The notes under the pieces: model-generated
Told to the model about the DNA's origin: nothing
The model's input: the letters and a program-made list of their open reading frames with translations, nothing else
Databases searched by the model: none
Assembly (NCBI GenBank): GCA_963709325.1
Contig: CAVPVV010000003.1
Span: 2,604,001 to 2,668,000, forward strand
Length of the DNA stretch: 64,000 nucleotides
Source of the DNA: VFZN01 sp963709325
GTDB taxonomy: Bacteria > Acidobacteriota > Vicinamibacteria > Vicinamibacterales > UBA2999
Reading direction: 5' to 3'
Made by a program: the position numbers and the translations under genes
Shown here: positions 25,894-35,478 of the stretch, in pieces
How positions within the stretch are numbered: position 1 is the stretch's first letter
Layout of the letters: every line of letters begins with the position of its first letter

Positions 25894-26733
25894 GTGAGCT
25901 TCGTTCAGGATCTTCGCACCCGCGAGTCGGTGATCTCCGTCGAGTTGCGCCCACCCCGGGCCGAGCTCGAGGCCGTCGCCGGCATCGACGCCTGGATTGA
26001 CCTCTACCATTCGATTCGAACGCTGTCCCGGCAGGACATCCGGGTCATGCTCACCGACAGCGCCGTCGGCGCGCAGGAGGAGAACAATCTGCGTCACCTC
26101 GTCACGAACCTCGGCGAGGCGGTGCCGCGCGACCGTATCGTGCCGTTCCTGACGTCGAAGCACTCGCTCGAATTCTGCGTCGCCTACGCCGACCAGTCGG
26201 TGCAGCACGGCTTCCCGTCACTGGTCGTGCTCGGCGGCGACAAGCACGTCGGGCGCCCGAGGGTCGTGGAGCATGCGTGGCAACTGCGCAAAACGATTCG
26301 CGAGCGGCACCCGGACCTGGAGCTGGGCGGCTGGGCCAATCCGGTCGCGGGGCCCGCGGCACAGATGCGCTTCCTGCTCGATGGGAACTTCAACGCCGAC
26401 TTCTACCTGACGCAGATCGTCTCGCACCACCAGCGCGACGCCGTGGCCGCGTTTCTCGCCGAAGGCGAAGAGCTCGGGCTGCGCATGCCCGGCGTGTTTG
26501 GCGTCTTCTACTACCGCAGCGCGAACGAGAAGACGCTTCGCATGCTGAGTCAGTTCCTGCCGGTCCCCGTCGAGCCGCTGCTCGCCGAGTTCGCCGCCGG
26601 TGACACTCCGGTCGAAATCTGTGCCAGGACGATTCGCGAGCTCCGGAGCCTCGGGGTGCGGCACTTCTATCTCAGCAACCTGCCCCACCGGGGCACGGCC
26701 GGGGTGCTCAAACAGATCCTGGAGAAGACCTGA
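25894..26733 (+). CDS. Methylenetetrahydrofolate reductase-fold protein
   Basis: 279 residues from GTG. The chain has the TIM-barrel pattern of the MetF family: VISVELRPPRAEL at the first strand (where MetF has its SFEFFPP motif), VVLGGDKH in the middle, then GNFNADFYLTQIVSHH, close to the GADFxITQ motif of MetF, and FGVFYYRSANEKTL. It is shorter and more divergent than true MetF, so it may act on folate, bind a flavin, or have another role. The following gene is an M20 amidohydrolase on the same strand, separated by a period-7 repeat. A TATACT box lies 18 bases upstream of the start. Confidence 0.72.
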   Translation: MSFVQDLRTRESVISVELRPPRAELEAVAGIDAWIDLYHSIRTLSRQDIRVMLTDSAVGAQEENNLRHLVTNLGEAVPRDRIVPFLTSKHSLEFCVAYADQSVQHGFPSLVVLGGDKHVGRPRVVEHAWQLRKTIRERHPDLELGGWANPVAGPAAQMRFLLDGNFNADFYLTQIVSHHQRDAVAAFLAEGEELGLRMPGVFGVFYYRSANEKTLRMLSQFLPVPVEPLLAEFAAGDTPVEICARTIRELRSLGVRHFYLSNLPHRGTAGVLKQILEKT

Positions 26734-26734
26734 C

Positions 26735-26777
26735 AAGGCAGAAGGCAAGAAGCAAAGGCAGAAGGCAGAAGGCAGAA
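26735..26777. repeat. Period-7 AAGGCAG tandem repeat between stop and next start
   Basis: The repeat begins directly after the TGA of the MTHFR-fold gene and ends eight bases before the next ATG. Units are AAGGCAG and variants. The AGAAGG steps resemble Shine-Dalgarno sequence, so the repeat may serve as a leader for the M20 gene. Confidence 0.85.
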
Positions 26778-26784
26778 CGAGGCC

Positions 26785-28023
26785 ATGAGTGCACGCGATG
26801 TGATCGTCAATCTTCGGGAGCTCGCCGCGCGTACGAGCGACGCGCACGGGGCGCAGCGTGTCGCGTGGGGACCGATCTGGCGCAAGGCGCGGCACTGGCT
26901 CGACGGCAAGGTGGCCGACCTTGGGCTCGCGTCGGAGATCGACGCTGCCGGCAACAAGTGGATCGCGCTGCCCGGCGATTCGACGCGAACGGTGATCATC
27001 GGCGGCCATCTGGACTCGGTCCCCAATGGCGGATGGCTCGACGGGCCGCTCGGGGTGCTGGCCGGACTCGAGGCACTGCGTCTCTACCAGCAACGCCCAC
27101 GGCCGGTCACGCTTGCCGTCGTGGACTTCGCCGACGAGGAGGGCGCGCGTTTCTCCCGCAGCCTGCTCGGCTCGTCGGGTGCCAGCGGCAGCCTCGTGCC
27201 GGATTCAGCGCGGCACCTCGTGGACAAGCAGGGCGTGTCGCTGCCGGACGCGCTCGCCGAGAACGGTGTCGAGCTGGACGGTATGATCACCGCCCGCGAT
27301 GCCCTGCTCGCTCGCGATCCGCGCGCCTACCTCGAGCTTCACATCGAGCAGGGACCGGTGCTCGAATCGATGCAGAAGCCGACCGGCGTGGTGATTGGCG
27401 CCTACGGCGTGGAGCGGCACGTGCTGCGCTTCGTCGGCCAGGCGGCGCACTCCGGATCCACCCCGATCGCGATGCGGCACGATGCGTTTCTGGCCGCGGC
27501 CGAGGCGTCACTCGCCTTTCGCGAAATCGCGCGCCGATACTCGACGGCAGAAGCCGGCATGGTCTGCACGGTCGGCCAGGTGTCGGTCGAGCCCGGCATC
27601 GTGACCGCGGTGCCCGGCGTGTGCGAGATCTCGCTCGATCAGCGCGCACTCGAGGCCAACACACTCGCGAACGCGCTGGCCGACGCACGCGAGGCTGCCG
27701 AACTCGCGGCCCGCAACAACGGCGTCACCGTCGAGTGGCGGCACGTCTGGCGGATCGCCCCGAGCCGGTTCGATCCGCACCTGATCGAGCTCTGCGCTGA
27801 AGCGGCCCGCGAGGTCACCGGCGACGCGCCGCGCCTGCCGTCTGGCCCGCTCCACGACGCGGTCGAGATGAGCCGCGTCATGCCGGCGGTGATGATGTTC
27901 GCCTACTCCTCGCGTGGCCTCTCTCACTGCAAGGAGGAGGACACGCCGGAGCCATACCTCGCGCAGACGATCGACGCCTACCTTCGCCTCGTCGACAAGG
28001 CGATTGTCTGGGCGGCTCAGTAG
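26785..28023 (+). CDS. Zn-dependent amidohydrolase, M20 / hydantoinase-carbamoylase family
   Basis: 412 residues, the size of N-carbamoyl-L-amino acid hydrolases, beta-ureidopropionases and allantoate amidohydrolases. Metal ligands appear in order: H75 and the DSVPNGG segment, D86 (WLDGPLG), the acidic pair at 118-119 (DEEGARF), a His in LELHIEQGP, and a C-terminal His in GLSHCKEEDT. The lid domain (about 205-320) has the dimerisation pattern of the family. It removes a carbamoyl or amide group from small N-substituted amino acids in nucleobase or allantoin breakdown; the exact substrate is not readable. It is convergent with the BNR gene, 7 bases apart. Confidence 0.92.
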   Translation: MSARDVIVNLRELAARTSDAHGAQRVAWGPIWRKARHWLDGKVADLGLASEIDAAGNKWIALPGDSTRTVIIGGHLDSVPNGGWLDGPLGVLAGLEALRLYQQRPRPVTLAVVDFADEEGARFSRSLLGSSGASGSLVPDSARHLVDKQGVSLPDALAENGVELDGMITARDALLARDPRAYLELHIEQGPVLESMQKPTGVVIGAYGVERHVLRFVGQAAHSGSTPIAMRHDAFLAAAEASLAFREIARRYSTAEAGMVCTVGQVSVEPGIVTAVPGVCEISLDQRALEANTLANALADAREAAELAARNNGVTVEWRHVWRIAPSRFDPHLIELCAEAAREVTGDAPRLPSGPLHDAVEMSRVMPAVMMFAYSSRGLSHCKEEDTPEPYLAQTIDAYLRLVDKAIVWAAQ

Positions 28024-28030
28024 CCAGCGA

Positions 28031-30578
28031 TTACTTGCGGCCCCGCGAGCTCGAATCGCCCGCCGCAATCGACCAGATCCCGCGCCCGTGGGTTGCCGCA
28101 TAGAGCAGGCGGTCCGGGCCGAGATGGAGGTCCATTACCGTTGTGAACGGGAGGTTCGATCCCAGCCGCGACCAGCTGCCGCTGCCGAGGCTCGCGACGA
28201 CGGTGCCGAGGTCGGTACCAACGAACATGCGGCCGCCGCTGATCACGATGTCGTTTACCGGGATGTCCGGCAGATTACCGCTGATGTCCGTCCACGTCGC
28301 ACCGCCATCGGTCGTCTTCCACAGGTGACCAAGCCCCACACCGGGTCCCTCGGTCCACCGCCGCGAGAACCCGTTGAATCCAAGGTATGCGGTGTTCCCG
28401 CTGGCGTCGGCCGGATCGATGGCGATCGCCGAGATGTAGCGGTTTGGCACGTTCGCGGGAAGCGTGAGCAGGTGGTATGTGCCGCCGGCATTGGTCGACA
28501 CACCGCGCGCGAAGCCGTCGTTGTTACACGGGCCGCACCACGCCGAGTAGACAATTCCGTTCTGCACCGAAATCGCCGTCGTCGAGGTACCGAGACCGTT
28601 GTCGAATACCTTCTGCCACTGGTCGCCCGACTGGATGGCGAACCCGACGTCGTTCTTCCACAAGTAGCGACCGCCGGCGATCCAGAACCTCTTGTTGAGG
28701 CTGTCGGCGCGGAACGGAGCCGTGAACCGCGGACTTGGATCGGTGATCGACACGTCGCGAATCGCGCCGGGCGTGCCATTCGATCGCCCGCAGGTCTCGG
28801 TCAGCCACAGCTCGAGGTAGACGTACTCGTCGAGGATCTTGCAGCCGTCGTCCGGGTCCACGATGATGTCGCCGCCATCACCGCCGAACGGCGATCCCAT
28901 CTTGCCGTTGCCGGTCCCGTCCTCGGGCAGCAACAGCGAGCCGCCATTGTCCTGGAGGCCGCCCGCCACCGCGACACCGCCCGGAACCCGGCCGACGCCG
29001 ACCGAGTAGGTACTGCAGCGTCCGCAGGTTCGCGTTGAGGCTCCTCCAGTCGGTGGCGTGGCCCAGGGCGTCGGTCTGCCCGTTGATGGGCCGTGTGTAG
29101 ACACCGCCGTCGTCGCCGACATAGACCTGACCGTTCCCGAATGCGATCGAATGCTGGTCCGCGTGCACGGTCTGGCTGCACGAGTTACTGGCATCCGAGA
29201 TCGACCAGCAGGGGAAGTCGAAGTTCCAGTACGGCCCGGTCGCCTGCCAGCTCGTGCCGCCGTTGCGTGTCTCGAAGACTTCCTCGAGGCCGACGTACAC
29301 GTGCAAAGCGTCGCCGGGGTCGACGGCAATGACCTGGTTGTACCAGGCCTGCACGCCCGGCCGGTAGCCGCGAGACAGCTTCAGCGCCGACCCGGACCCG
29401 GCGAGCTTCTGCGAATCGCCGATCTTGTTCCACGGCCCGATCACCGAGCCCGAAGAGCGGAATATTCCGGAAAGGTTCGTGTTCAGCGTGTTGGTGTAGT
29501 GGACGATCGATTCGACGGTCGCATAGAGCTGCGTGCCGTCGCTCGAGTAGGCAAACTGCGATCGGCCGACGTCCTGCGGGTTGAGACCACCCTGGGGGTT
29601 CACTTTCGCAAACGTCTGGCCCCCGTCGGTCGAGAGATAGAAGCCGTTGTACGCGGCCCCACCGCGCCACGCGCAATTGGCGATGACCACCTGCCCGCCG
29701 GTGTTCGGCTGGATTGCAACGTCGTTGCAGATGTTGTTGTACGGCGATTGAAGATCCGGTCGGCTGGCGCCGTCCACGATCGGATCGGCAACCGGATAGA
29801 GCACGCGTGTCCACGCACCGCTGCTGCTGCCGGCGCCATGCTTCCATACGCCGCGGGAAGTCGCCGCGTAGACGCTGCCGGCCCCGTCGGACTTGAGGCG
29901 GTGGATGAACGTGCTCTCGAGCTCGCTTCCGCCGACGCGATGGCTCTGGGCGAACACGCCGGTTGCGGCGCTGACGAGCCGATAGACTCCGGAACCGACG
30001 TAGGAGGTGGCACCGGTATTCCCCTCGCCGGTTGCCAGCCACAGCGCACCGTCCGGCGTGGCGCGGAGATCGCCGACCGACAGGGTTGGCAGACCATCGG
30101 CGATCGGCGTCCACGTACCGCCGTTGTCGATCGAGCGGAAGACGCCGCCATCCGCGCCGCCTGCGAACAGCGTCGTGCCGATAACAGCAAGGCCGGTCAC
30201 ACGGCCCGAAACCAGACCGGCGCCGCCGCTCGAGTTGGAGAACTCCGGATCGCGATAGCGGGGATCGTCCGCATCGTATGGGCGGCTGGTGACCTCGGCC
30301 CAGGTGCCAGCAGCGACCGGCAGTGACGTCAGCGCGGAGAAGGCCTGTGCATACGCCCCCGGCAGCACGAGCCCCGGCGCCTGCCGTGCCTGCGCGTATT
30401 CGGTATCCCGGCTGAGCGCCTCGGAGCTCTCATCGCCCGGCTCGCCGGCCTTGGAGAACGCGTGCTCTTCCCGCGTGCGGTTGCGCGGTGCTTCACGCAC
30501 GTTCGCAAGTTGGGCAAGGAATGAAACCACGACCACGACCAATGCAACGGCAAAGGCCTGAAAGCGCAGATGAGTCAC
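28031..30578 (-). CDS. Secreted BNR/Asp-box beta-propeller protein (one-base frame break)
   Basis: About 848 residues after correction. An N-terminal export helix (ALVVVVVSFLAQL) follows a good ribosome binding site (GGAGG upstream of the ATG at 30578). The chain is a sialidase/Vps10-like propeller with repeated Asp boxes such as SIDNGGTWTP, STDGGQTFAK, TRNGGTSWQA and TTDGGATWTD, plus WLATGEGNTG-type loops. No catalytic residues are evident, so a binding or structural role outside the cell is likelier than sialidase activity. The frame breaks at about 29009: removing one G from GAGTAGGTACTG joins LQY to YSVGVGRVPGG. The gene lies 80 bases downstream of the sortase gene on the same strand, so it may belong to that operon, but it carries no C-terminal sorting signal. 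Confidence 0.85.
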
Positions 30579-30658
30579 CGCATCCTCCGGGGGGAAAGGA
30601 AGTTGTTTTAGAGGAAGGGCAGGTTACGCTGGACGGCAGGACCTGTCAAACGCGGTTG

Positions 30659-31279
30659 CTACTCGCGCTCGGCGTGGACGATGAATCGCTTTGGTGCGTG
30701 GCCGACGTAATAGAAGGGGTAACAGGTGATCAGCGTGATCATGTTGCGCGATCCCGGATCCAGCACCGACACGTCATCGGGATTCACGATCGAGGTGCGC
30801 GTCACGCGGTAGCGGAGGTCGCCCGTCGGCGCCCGGAACAGGATCTCGTCGCCGACCGCAATGTCCTTGAGCGGGCGAAAGAGCGTGTCGCGGTGCGCGG
30901 CTACGGCGCTGTTTCCCTCGTGCCACGGGAGCGGGGTGTCCGGCAGATGCCCGACCGCCTTGCTCAGCGTCGAATCGTCGTCTCCCTGCACCACGGGTGT
31001 GGACAACTTCAGTCGCGGAATATCGAGCATGCCCAGCAGCGTGCCGGTTTCCACCAGCTCTGTTGATGGCATCGCGGCTGAGGCCGACGGGCTTCGCTTC
31101 TCCTCAGGGCGCGGGCGAGCGGCCGGCGCCTTCTCAGCGGCGTCTCTTGCCGCGAACGCTGCCGTCTGCTCCGCCTGGTAGCGGCGCGCGTCGAGTGTCG
31201 CGAACGCGTAGGCGCCCAGGCAGGCTACGCCGATGATGAAGAGGAGGCGCTCGATCCACGCCGATAGATGCCGGTTCAT
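30659..31279 (-). CDS. Class D-like sortase (cysteine transpeptidase)
   Basis: 206 residues. An N-terminal membrane helix (about 11-28) anchors the enzyme, and a charged linker leads to a sortase barrel from about residue 80. The catalytic triad is visible: H129 in AAHRD, C186 in TLITCYPF and R198 in APKRF. Class D sortases cut at LPxTA-type motifs and join the protein to an amino group on the cell surface. The start ATGA (31279-31276) overlaps the stop of the VWFA gene, so the two are coupled. Three genes upstream in the same direction ends a protein with LPRTAG, a hydrophobic stretch and arginines, a fitting substrate. Sortases are mainly Gram-positive enzymes but occur in some acidobacteria. 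Confidence 0.93.
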   Translation of the reverse strand: MNRHLSAWIERLLFIIGVACLGAYAFATLDARRYQAEQTAAFAARDAAEKAPAARPRPEEKRSPSASAAMPSTELVETGTLLGMLDIPRLKLSTPVVQGDDDSTLSKAVGHLPDTPLPWHEGNSAVAAHRDTLFRPLKDIAVGDEILFRAPTGDLRYRVTRTSIVNPDDVSVLDPGSRNMITLITCYPFYYVGHAPKRFIVHAERE

Positions 31280-32211
31280 CGCGGCTCCGCCTCCGGGTGA
31301 CGCTCCACGTAGCCTTCGCGGGCGCGGACCGAGAGCGGCCGCCCGTCGCTCGATCGGACGTAGACCCGCACCGCCCGGCGGCGATCCTCGCCTTCGCCGC
31401 GATGGGCCGGTGCATACGCCAGGGTATAGGTGCTGCGGATGTCGCGCGCGATACGCTCGAACACCTCTGGAATGTCCTCGACGTTCCTGGGGTGGAACGC
31501 CTCACCCCCGGTCTCGCGCGCAAGCTGCCGCATCAGGCCGGGATTGCCCTCGCGTACCAGGGTATCGGTGAGCGTCACCGTGTACATCGTGGCGTCAGAA
31601 TCGCGGACCTGCTTGATCGCCGCGTCCATCGTCGTGCTGCTGGCGTTGTCGCCGCCGTCGCTCACGAGGATCAGGACCTGGCGCGTGTGCGCGCCGCCCG
31701 ACACCCGCCGCAGGCCGGCCAGTACCCCGTCGTAGAGGGCAGTCATTCCCCGCGCGATGATGGCGCGATCCATGGCGGCGCGAAGCGACCCTTCGGGAAT
31801 GTCCTGGATCAACGCCGGACCGAATGCCGGCGTGACGTTTTCGTTGAAGGTCAGGACCGAGATCTCATCCCTGGGGTGACTGTTGGCGGCGAACGCGATC
31901 GCCGCGGCAATCACCCGCTCCCGGTTCGGCCGCATGCTGTTGCTGTTGTCGATCAGGAACGCAATCGAGGCCGGCACTTCGTCGGCGGAGAACATCGCGA
32001 GCGTCTGCGCCTGGCCGTCGTCGATGACGGTGAACGCGTCCTGGCCCAGCCCCATGACATAGCGCCCGCGGCGGTCCCGCACCGACACGTGCATCACCAC
32101 CAGCTCGGATTGCGACCGGAACACGGGCTGTTCCGACTGCCGGGGAGTTGCCGCCGGCATGGCGGCCGCGATGATCGCGCCGGCGAGCGTCCCCAGCAGT
32201 GGTCGTAGCAC
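31276..32211 (-). CDS. VWFA-related acidobacterial protein, secreted
   Basis: 311 residues. A signal peptide-like N-terminus (LLGTLAGAIIAAAMPAA) is followed by a short beta region and a von Willebrand A domain with a complete DxSxS metal site (D88, S90, S92 in IDNSNS), the Thr of the MIDAS in ARGMTALYDG, and the acidic LVSDGGDN segment. The layout matches the VWFA-related domain largely restricted to acidobacteria. It ends with VRVYVRSSDGRPLSVRAREGY, a C-terminal beta extension typical of that family. It probably mediates metal-dependent protein binding outside the cytoplasm. It has no LPxTA signal itself but is translationally coupled to the sortase. A period-7 repeat lies directly upstream of its GTG start. 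Confidence 0.92.
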   Translation of the reverse strand: MLRPLLGTLAGAIIAAAMPAATPRQSEQPVFRSQSELVVMHVSVRDRRGRYVMGLGQDAFTVIDDGQAQTLAMFSADEVPASIAFLIDNSNSMRPNRERVIAAAIAFAANSHPRDEISVLTFNENVTPAFGPALIQDIPEGSLRAAMDRAIIARGMTALYDGVLAGLRRVSGGAHTRQVLILVSDGGDNASSTTMDAAIKQVRDSDATMYTVTLTDTLVREGNPGLMRQLARETGGEAFHPRNVEDIPEVFERIARDIRSTYTLAYAPAHRGEGEDRRRAVRVYVRSSDGRPLSVRAREGYVERHPEAEPR

Positions 32212-32214
32212 GCG

Positions 32215-32258
32215 TCTGCCTTCTGCCTTCTGCCTTTTGCCTTCTGCCTTTTGCCTTC
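32215..32258. repeat. Period-7 TCTGCCT tandem repeat upstream of the VWFA gene
   Basis: About six units of TCTGCCT or TTTGCCT. On the minus strand this reads as a purine-rich leader of AGGCAGA units ending a few bases before the GTG at 32211. It lies between the sortase substrate gene and the VWFA gene. Confidence 0.85.
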
Positions 32259-32289
32259 AGGCTGGTCTGATTTCAGCCAGCCTCATCTT

Positions 32290-33129
32290 CTACGCCCTGC
32301 GCGCGCGCCGGACGATGCGGCTGCCGGCGAGCGAACCGAGGCCGATCAGGCCGATGAGCGGGAGCACGCCAGCCGTGCGCGGGAGCGCCCGCCGCGTCCG
32401 CGCCGCGGTGGTCGCGGTGCCGCTGGTCCCCGTCGCGCCAGGCGTGCCGGTCCCGCGTCTCGAAGCGGACGTGGCCGGGGGCGGAGGCGTGTTCGGCTGC
32501 TGAGACGTTGCCGAGGACTGGGCCGAGGCTGACTGCGTTGCGGTCTCAGCCTGCATGGAGCCGATCTCCGAGCGGGCGTTCTCCGACGCGCGCTGCCGGC
32601 TCATGTTGGCGTCAACGTCCTCGCCCTGGGGGTTGACCCGTGTCAGATCGTTCTCGGCAACGTTCGAGGTTACGTCCTTGTCGGACTTCGTCGTCAACAC
32701 AGATTCACCGGATGCCTTCGCCAGCTTGAGCGCCTGGTTGCGCGGGTAGACGAACTCGTGCCCGGTGGGGTTGCCGGGATAGAACCATATCTTGATTGCG
32801 TTGGCCTGCGATGCAGGGCTTTCCATGAAGCGAACCTCCGGCTTGTCGGGCGGACGGTTCGTCGAGTAAGCCGGGATCGCCATCAGTGTCGCGTAGACCT
32901 TCTGACGGTCCTTGGTCATGATTCGGACGACATGACGGTTGCTCGCACTGTCGACGAGCTGGAACAGGTAAGTGCCCGCGGGCAACGTTGCGTTTGGCAG
33001 TTCGACCGGCTGGCTGAATGTGAAGTAGGTGTCCTGGTTGCGCGGGCCGGTCTGCGCGCTCGCCGCGAGCGGCAGCGCCATCATCGCGGTGGTCATACAC
33101 GCGAGGGCGACTGTTCGAATCGACGTCAT
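32290..33129 (-). CDS. Exported protein with C-terminal LPRTA sorting signal (probable sortase substrate)
   Basis: 279 residues from the ATG at 33129, which has AGGAGG four bases upstream; the six codons before it are unlikely to be used. Signal peptide MTSIRTVALACMTTAMMALPLAASAQ. A compact beta-rich domain (about 28-140) has PVELPNATLPAGTYLFQL and KIWFYPGNPTGHEFVYP, a pattern I associate with small acidobacterial exported proteins of unknown function. A low-complexity Ser/Thr/Pro/Ala linker (about 180-245) then leads to LPRTAG (249-254), the hydrophobic VLPLIGLIGLGSLAG and the basic tail RRARRA. That tripartite end is a classic sortase signal. It heads the minus-strand run of substrate, VWFA, sortase and BNR genes. 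Confidence 0.85.
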   Translation of the reverse strand: MTSIRTVALACMTTAMMALPLAASAQTGPRNQDTYFTFSQPVELPNATLPAGTYLFQLVDSASNRHVVRIMTKDRQKVYATLMAIPAYSTNRPPDKPEVRFMESPASQANAIKIWFYPGNPTGHEFVYPRNQALKLAKASGESVLTTKSDKDVTSNVAENDLTRVNPQGEDVDANMSRQRASENARSEIGSMQAETATQSASAQSSATSQQPNTPPPPATSASRRGTGTPGATGTSGTATTAARTRRALPRTAGVLPLIGLIGLGSLAGSRIVRRARRA

Positions 33130-33390
33130 CTGTCCTCCTTCTCGGCGCACGCAAACATGTTGCGAAACAATGAAGCCGAGTCTTTCGGCGCTGGAGAGAG
33201 CAAGGATTCGGCCAGCCGCGGTGCTCGTGTTGGCGGAGACGGATGACTGAACGGTTCACCATTGGCGCGCCGGGCGACCACATGTGGGCAAGCAAAGACA
33301 GTCCCTCAGGGCCGCCGCGGTTGACGGGCGCTTGCGGCTGAGCCACGATCCGGGGCCTGCCACTGACGAGGCAGCCCCCGAGGTGTCGAC

Positions 33391-35033
33391 ATGGATCGGA
33401 GAACGTTCATTCGAGGTTCGGCCGTGGCTGGCGCCGGTGCACTGGCCGGAACGCCGGCATGCACGCCAACGCCGTCGCAGCCGCCAGCCGCGAAGCTGGC
33501 GGAACGGTTGAGCGGCACGGAGCCGTTCGAGCTGCACGAGGCGACGATCGAATCGCTGCAGGAGGCGATGCGCACCGGGCAGCTCACAGCGCGGCGCATT
33601 ACCGAGCTCTACCTGCAGCGCATCGAAGCTCTCAACCAGCGCGGCCCGGAGCTGCGGGCGATCATCGAGACGAACCCGGAGGCGCTCGACGTCGCCCAGC
33701 AGCTCGATGCCGAGCGCAAGGCGGGCAAGGTCCGCGGACCGCTCCACGGCATCCCGGTGGCGCTCAAGGACAACATCGACACGCACGACCGGATGACGAC
33801 GACTGCCGGCTCACTGGCGCTTGAAGGATCGATCCCGCCTCAGGATTCTTTCATCGCAGGGAAGATGCGCGAGGCGGGCGCCGTGCTCATCGCCAAGGCG
33901 AACATGAGCGAGTGGGCTTACTGGCGCGGCCTGAACGCGTCGAGCGGCTGGAGCGCGCGCGGAGGCCAGTGCCGCAACCCGTACGCGCTCGATCGCACGC
34001 CGTGCGGGTCGAGCTCCGGATCGGGTGTCGCGGCGGCCGCGAACCTCGCCGCGGTGACAGTCGGCACCGAAACCGGCGGCTCGATCATGTGTCCCTCCTC
34101 GATCACCGGGGTCGTGGGCGTGAAGCCGACGGTCGGGCTATGGAGCCGCGCTGGCATCATCCCGATCTCGCACTCGCAGGATTCAGCCGGACCGATGACG
34201 CGCACCGTCCGCGACGCGGCGATTCTCCTCGGTATTGCTTGCGGCGTGGACGCCCGTGATCCGGCCACGGCGCGAAGCCAGGGGCGCTTCCACGCCGACT
34301 ACACCACGTTCCTGGATCCTGCCGGCCTGAAGGGTGCGCGCCTGGGCATCGTGCGAAACATCCCGGGCTTCGATGAACGCGTCGTCAGGCTGTTCGACGA
34401 GGCGATTGCGGCGATGAAATCCGCCGGCGCCGACGTCGTCGATCCCGCGAACCTGCCGCACATGGAGGCGGGGAGCGTTTTCCAGGACCTGCCGATCGTC
34501 GTGTTGAACTACGAGTTCAAGGCAAACATCAACCGCTACTTCCAGAGCCTTGGGCCCGACGCGAAGATCAAGACGCTCGCGGATCTGATCCGCTTCAACG
34601 AAGAGCATCGTGACCGGGAGATGCCATTCTTCGGGCAGGAGCGGCTGATCATGTCCGAGGCGACCGGCTCGCTCGACGATCCGGATACCGCAAGGCAGCC
34701 GAGACGATCCAGCGGATGAGCCGTGCTGACGGCATCGACGCGATGATGGCCCGGTTCCGCCTCGATGCGCTGGTCGCGCCGACCGCCGCGCCGGGATGGC
34801 TGATCGATCACGTCCGCGGCGATCGCTTCGACGGAGGGGACAGCGCGGGGACGGCGGCCATCGCCGGTTACCCCGACATCACTGTACCGATGGGCTTCGT
34901 CGCCGGCCTTCCGGTTGGCGTGTCCTTCTTCGGCCGCGCGTGGAGCGAGCCCACGCTCCTCAGGATTGCCTACGCCTACGAGCAGGCGACGAAGCGCCGG
35001 CAGCCGCCAACCTACGTGCCGACGGTCGGGTGA
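33391..35033 (+). CDS. Tat-exported amidase (amidase signature family; one frame break)
   Basis: About 547 residues after correction. A twin-arginine signal (DRRTFIRGSAVAGAGALAG) ends near C24, so the protein is exported folded and may be lipid-anchored. The amidase signature triad is present: K126 in VALKDN, the cis-Ser in CGSSSGSG (about 208) and the nucleophile S231 in TGGSI. Amidases of this type hydrolyse amides or the aminoacyl bond in varied substrates. The frame is lost near 34685: DDPDTARQ should continue as YRKAAETIQRMSRADG in another frame, needing one base added or two removed. The C-terminal part (PDITVPMGFVAGLPVGVSFFG) is standard. Nothing distinctive is seen in the 261 bases upstream. 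Confidence 0.92.
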
Positions 35034-35040
35034 ATCGCGG

Positions 35041-35478
35041 TCACTCGACCTGACGCGCAATCGCCTGGCGCATGTCGTCCGGCAGCGGCACCGAGGCGCG
35101 CCTGGCGGTATCGAAACAGACCTCCACGGTCTTCTGGGTCGCGCAGTGGGTCATGGAATTGGCTTCGTAGAGGCGCATTTCGTAGGCGAACGACTTGCCG
35201 CCGACCCGCGTGAACCCGCCCGTCACCACGACCAGCTGCCCGGCGGTGAGCTCGTGATGGAAATCTATGGTGAGGCTGGCGACGACGCTGCCGAGCCCGC
35301 GCCCACGGAGATCGCCGAGCGACACGCCGGCGCGAGCCAGGATGTGCCAGCCGGCCTCGTCGAACATCGCCGCGTAGTAGCGGACGTTCATGTGCCCGTA
35401 GGCGTCGCAGTGCGCCGGCATCACGATGGTCCGATGCAGCTCGTGCCAGCGCGACGGCATGCTCGCCGCCGCGCTCAC
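35041..35478 (-). CDS. Acyl-CoA thioesterase, 4HBT hot-dog family
   Basis: 145 residues from the GTG at 35478, which overlaps the stop of the upstream BNR gene (GTGA). The single hot-dog domain has DAYGHMNVRYYAAMFDEA, where the Asp and the GHxN pattern match the active site of 4-hydroxybenzoyl-CoA thioesterase-like enzymes. IDFHHELTAGQLV and YEMRLYEA form the central sheet. It should hydrolyse short acyl-CoA esters in the cytoplasm. The coupling to a secreted propeller protein is odd and is probably just operon economy. It converges with the amidase gene, 7 bases apart. Confidence 0.9.
   Translation of the reverse strand: MSAAASMPSRWHELHRTIVMPAHCDAYGHMNVRYYAAMFDEAGWHILARAGVSLGDLRGRGLGSVVASLTIDFHHELTAGQLVVVTGGFTRVGGKSFAYEMRLYEANSMTHCATQKTVEVCFDTARRASVPLPDDMRQAIARQVE

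Noticed and set aside
28031..30578. BNR protein considered as a second sortase substrate
   Set aside because: Its C-terminus (GDSSSRGRK) has no LPxTA motif or hydrophobic tail.
33130..33390. Gap upstream of the amidase searched for a riboswitch or small RNA
   Set aside because: No recognisable conserved structure or -35/-10 pair could be read by eye.
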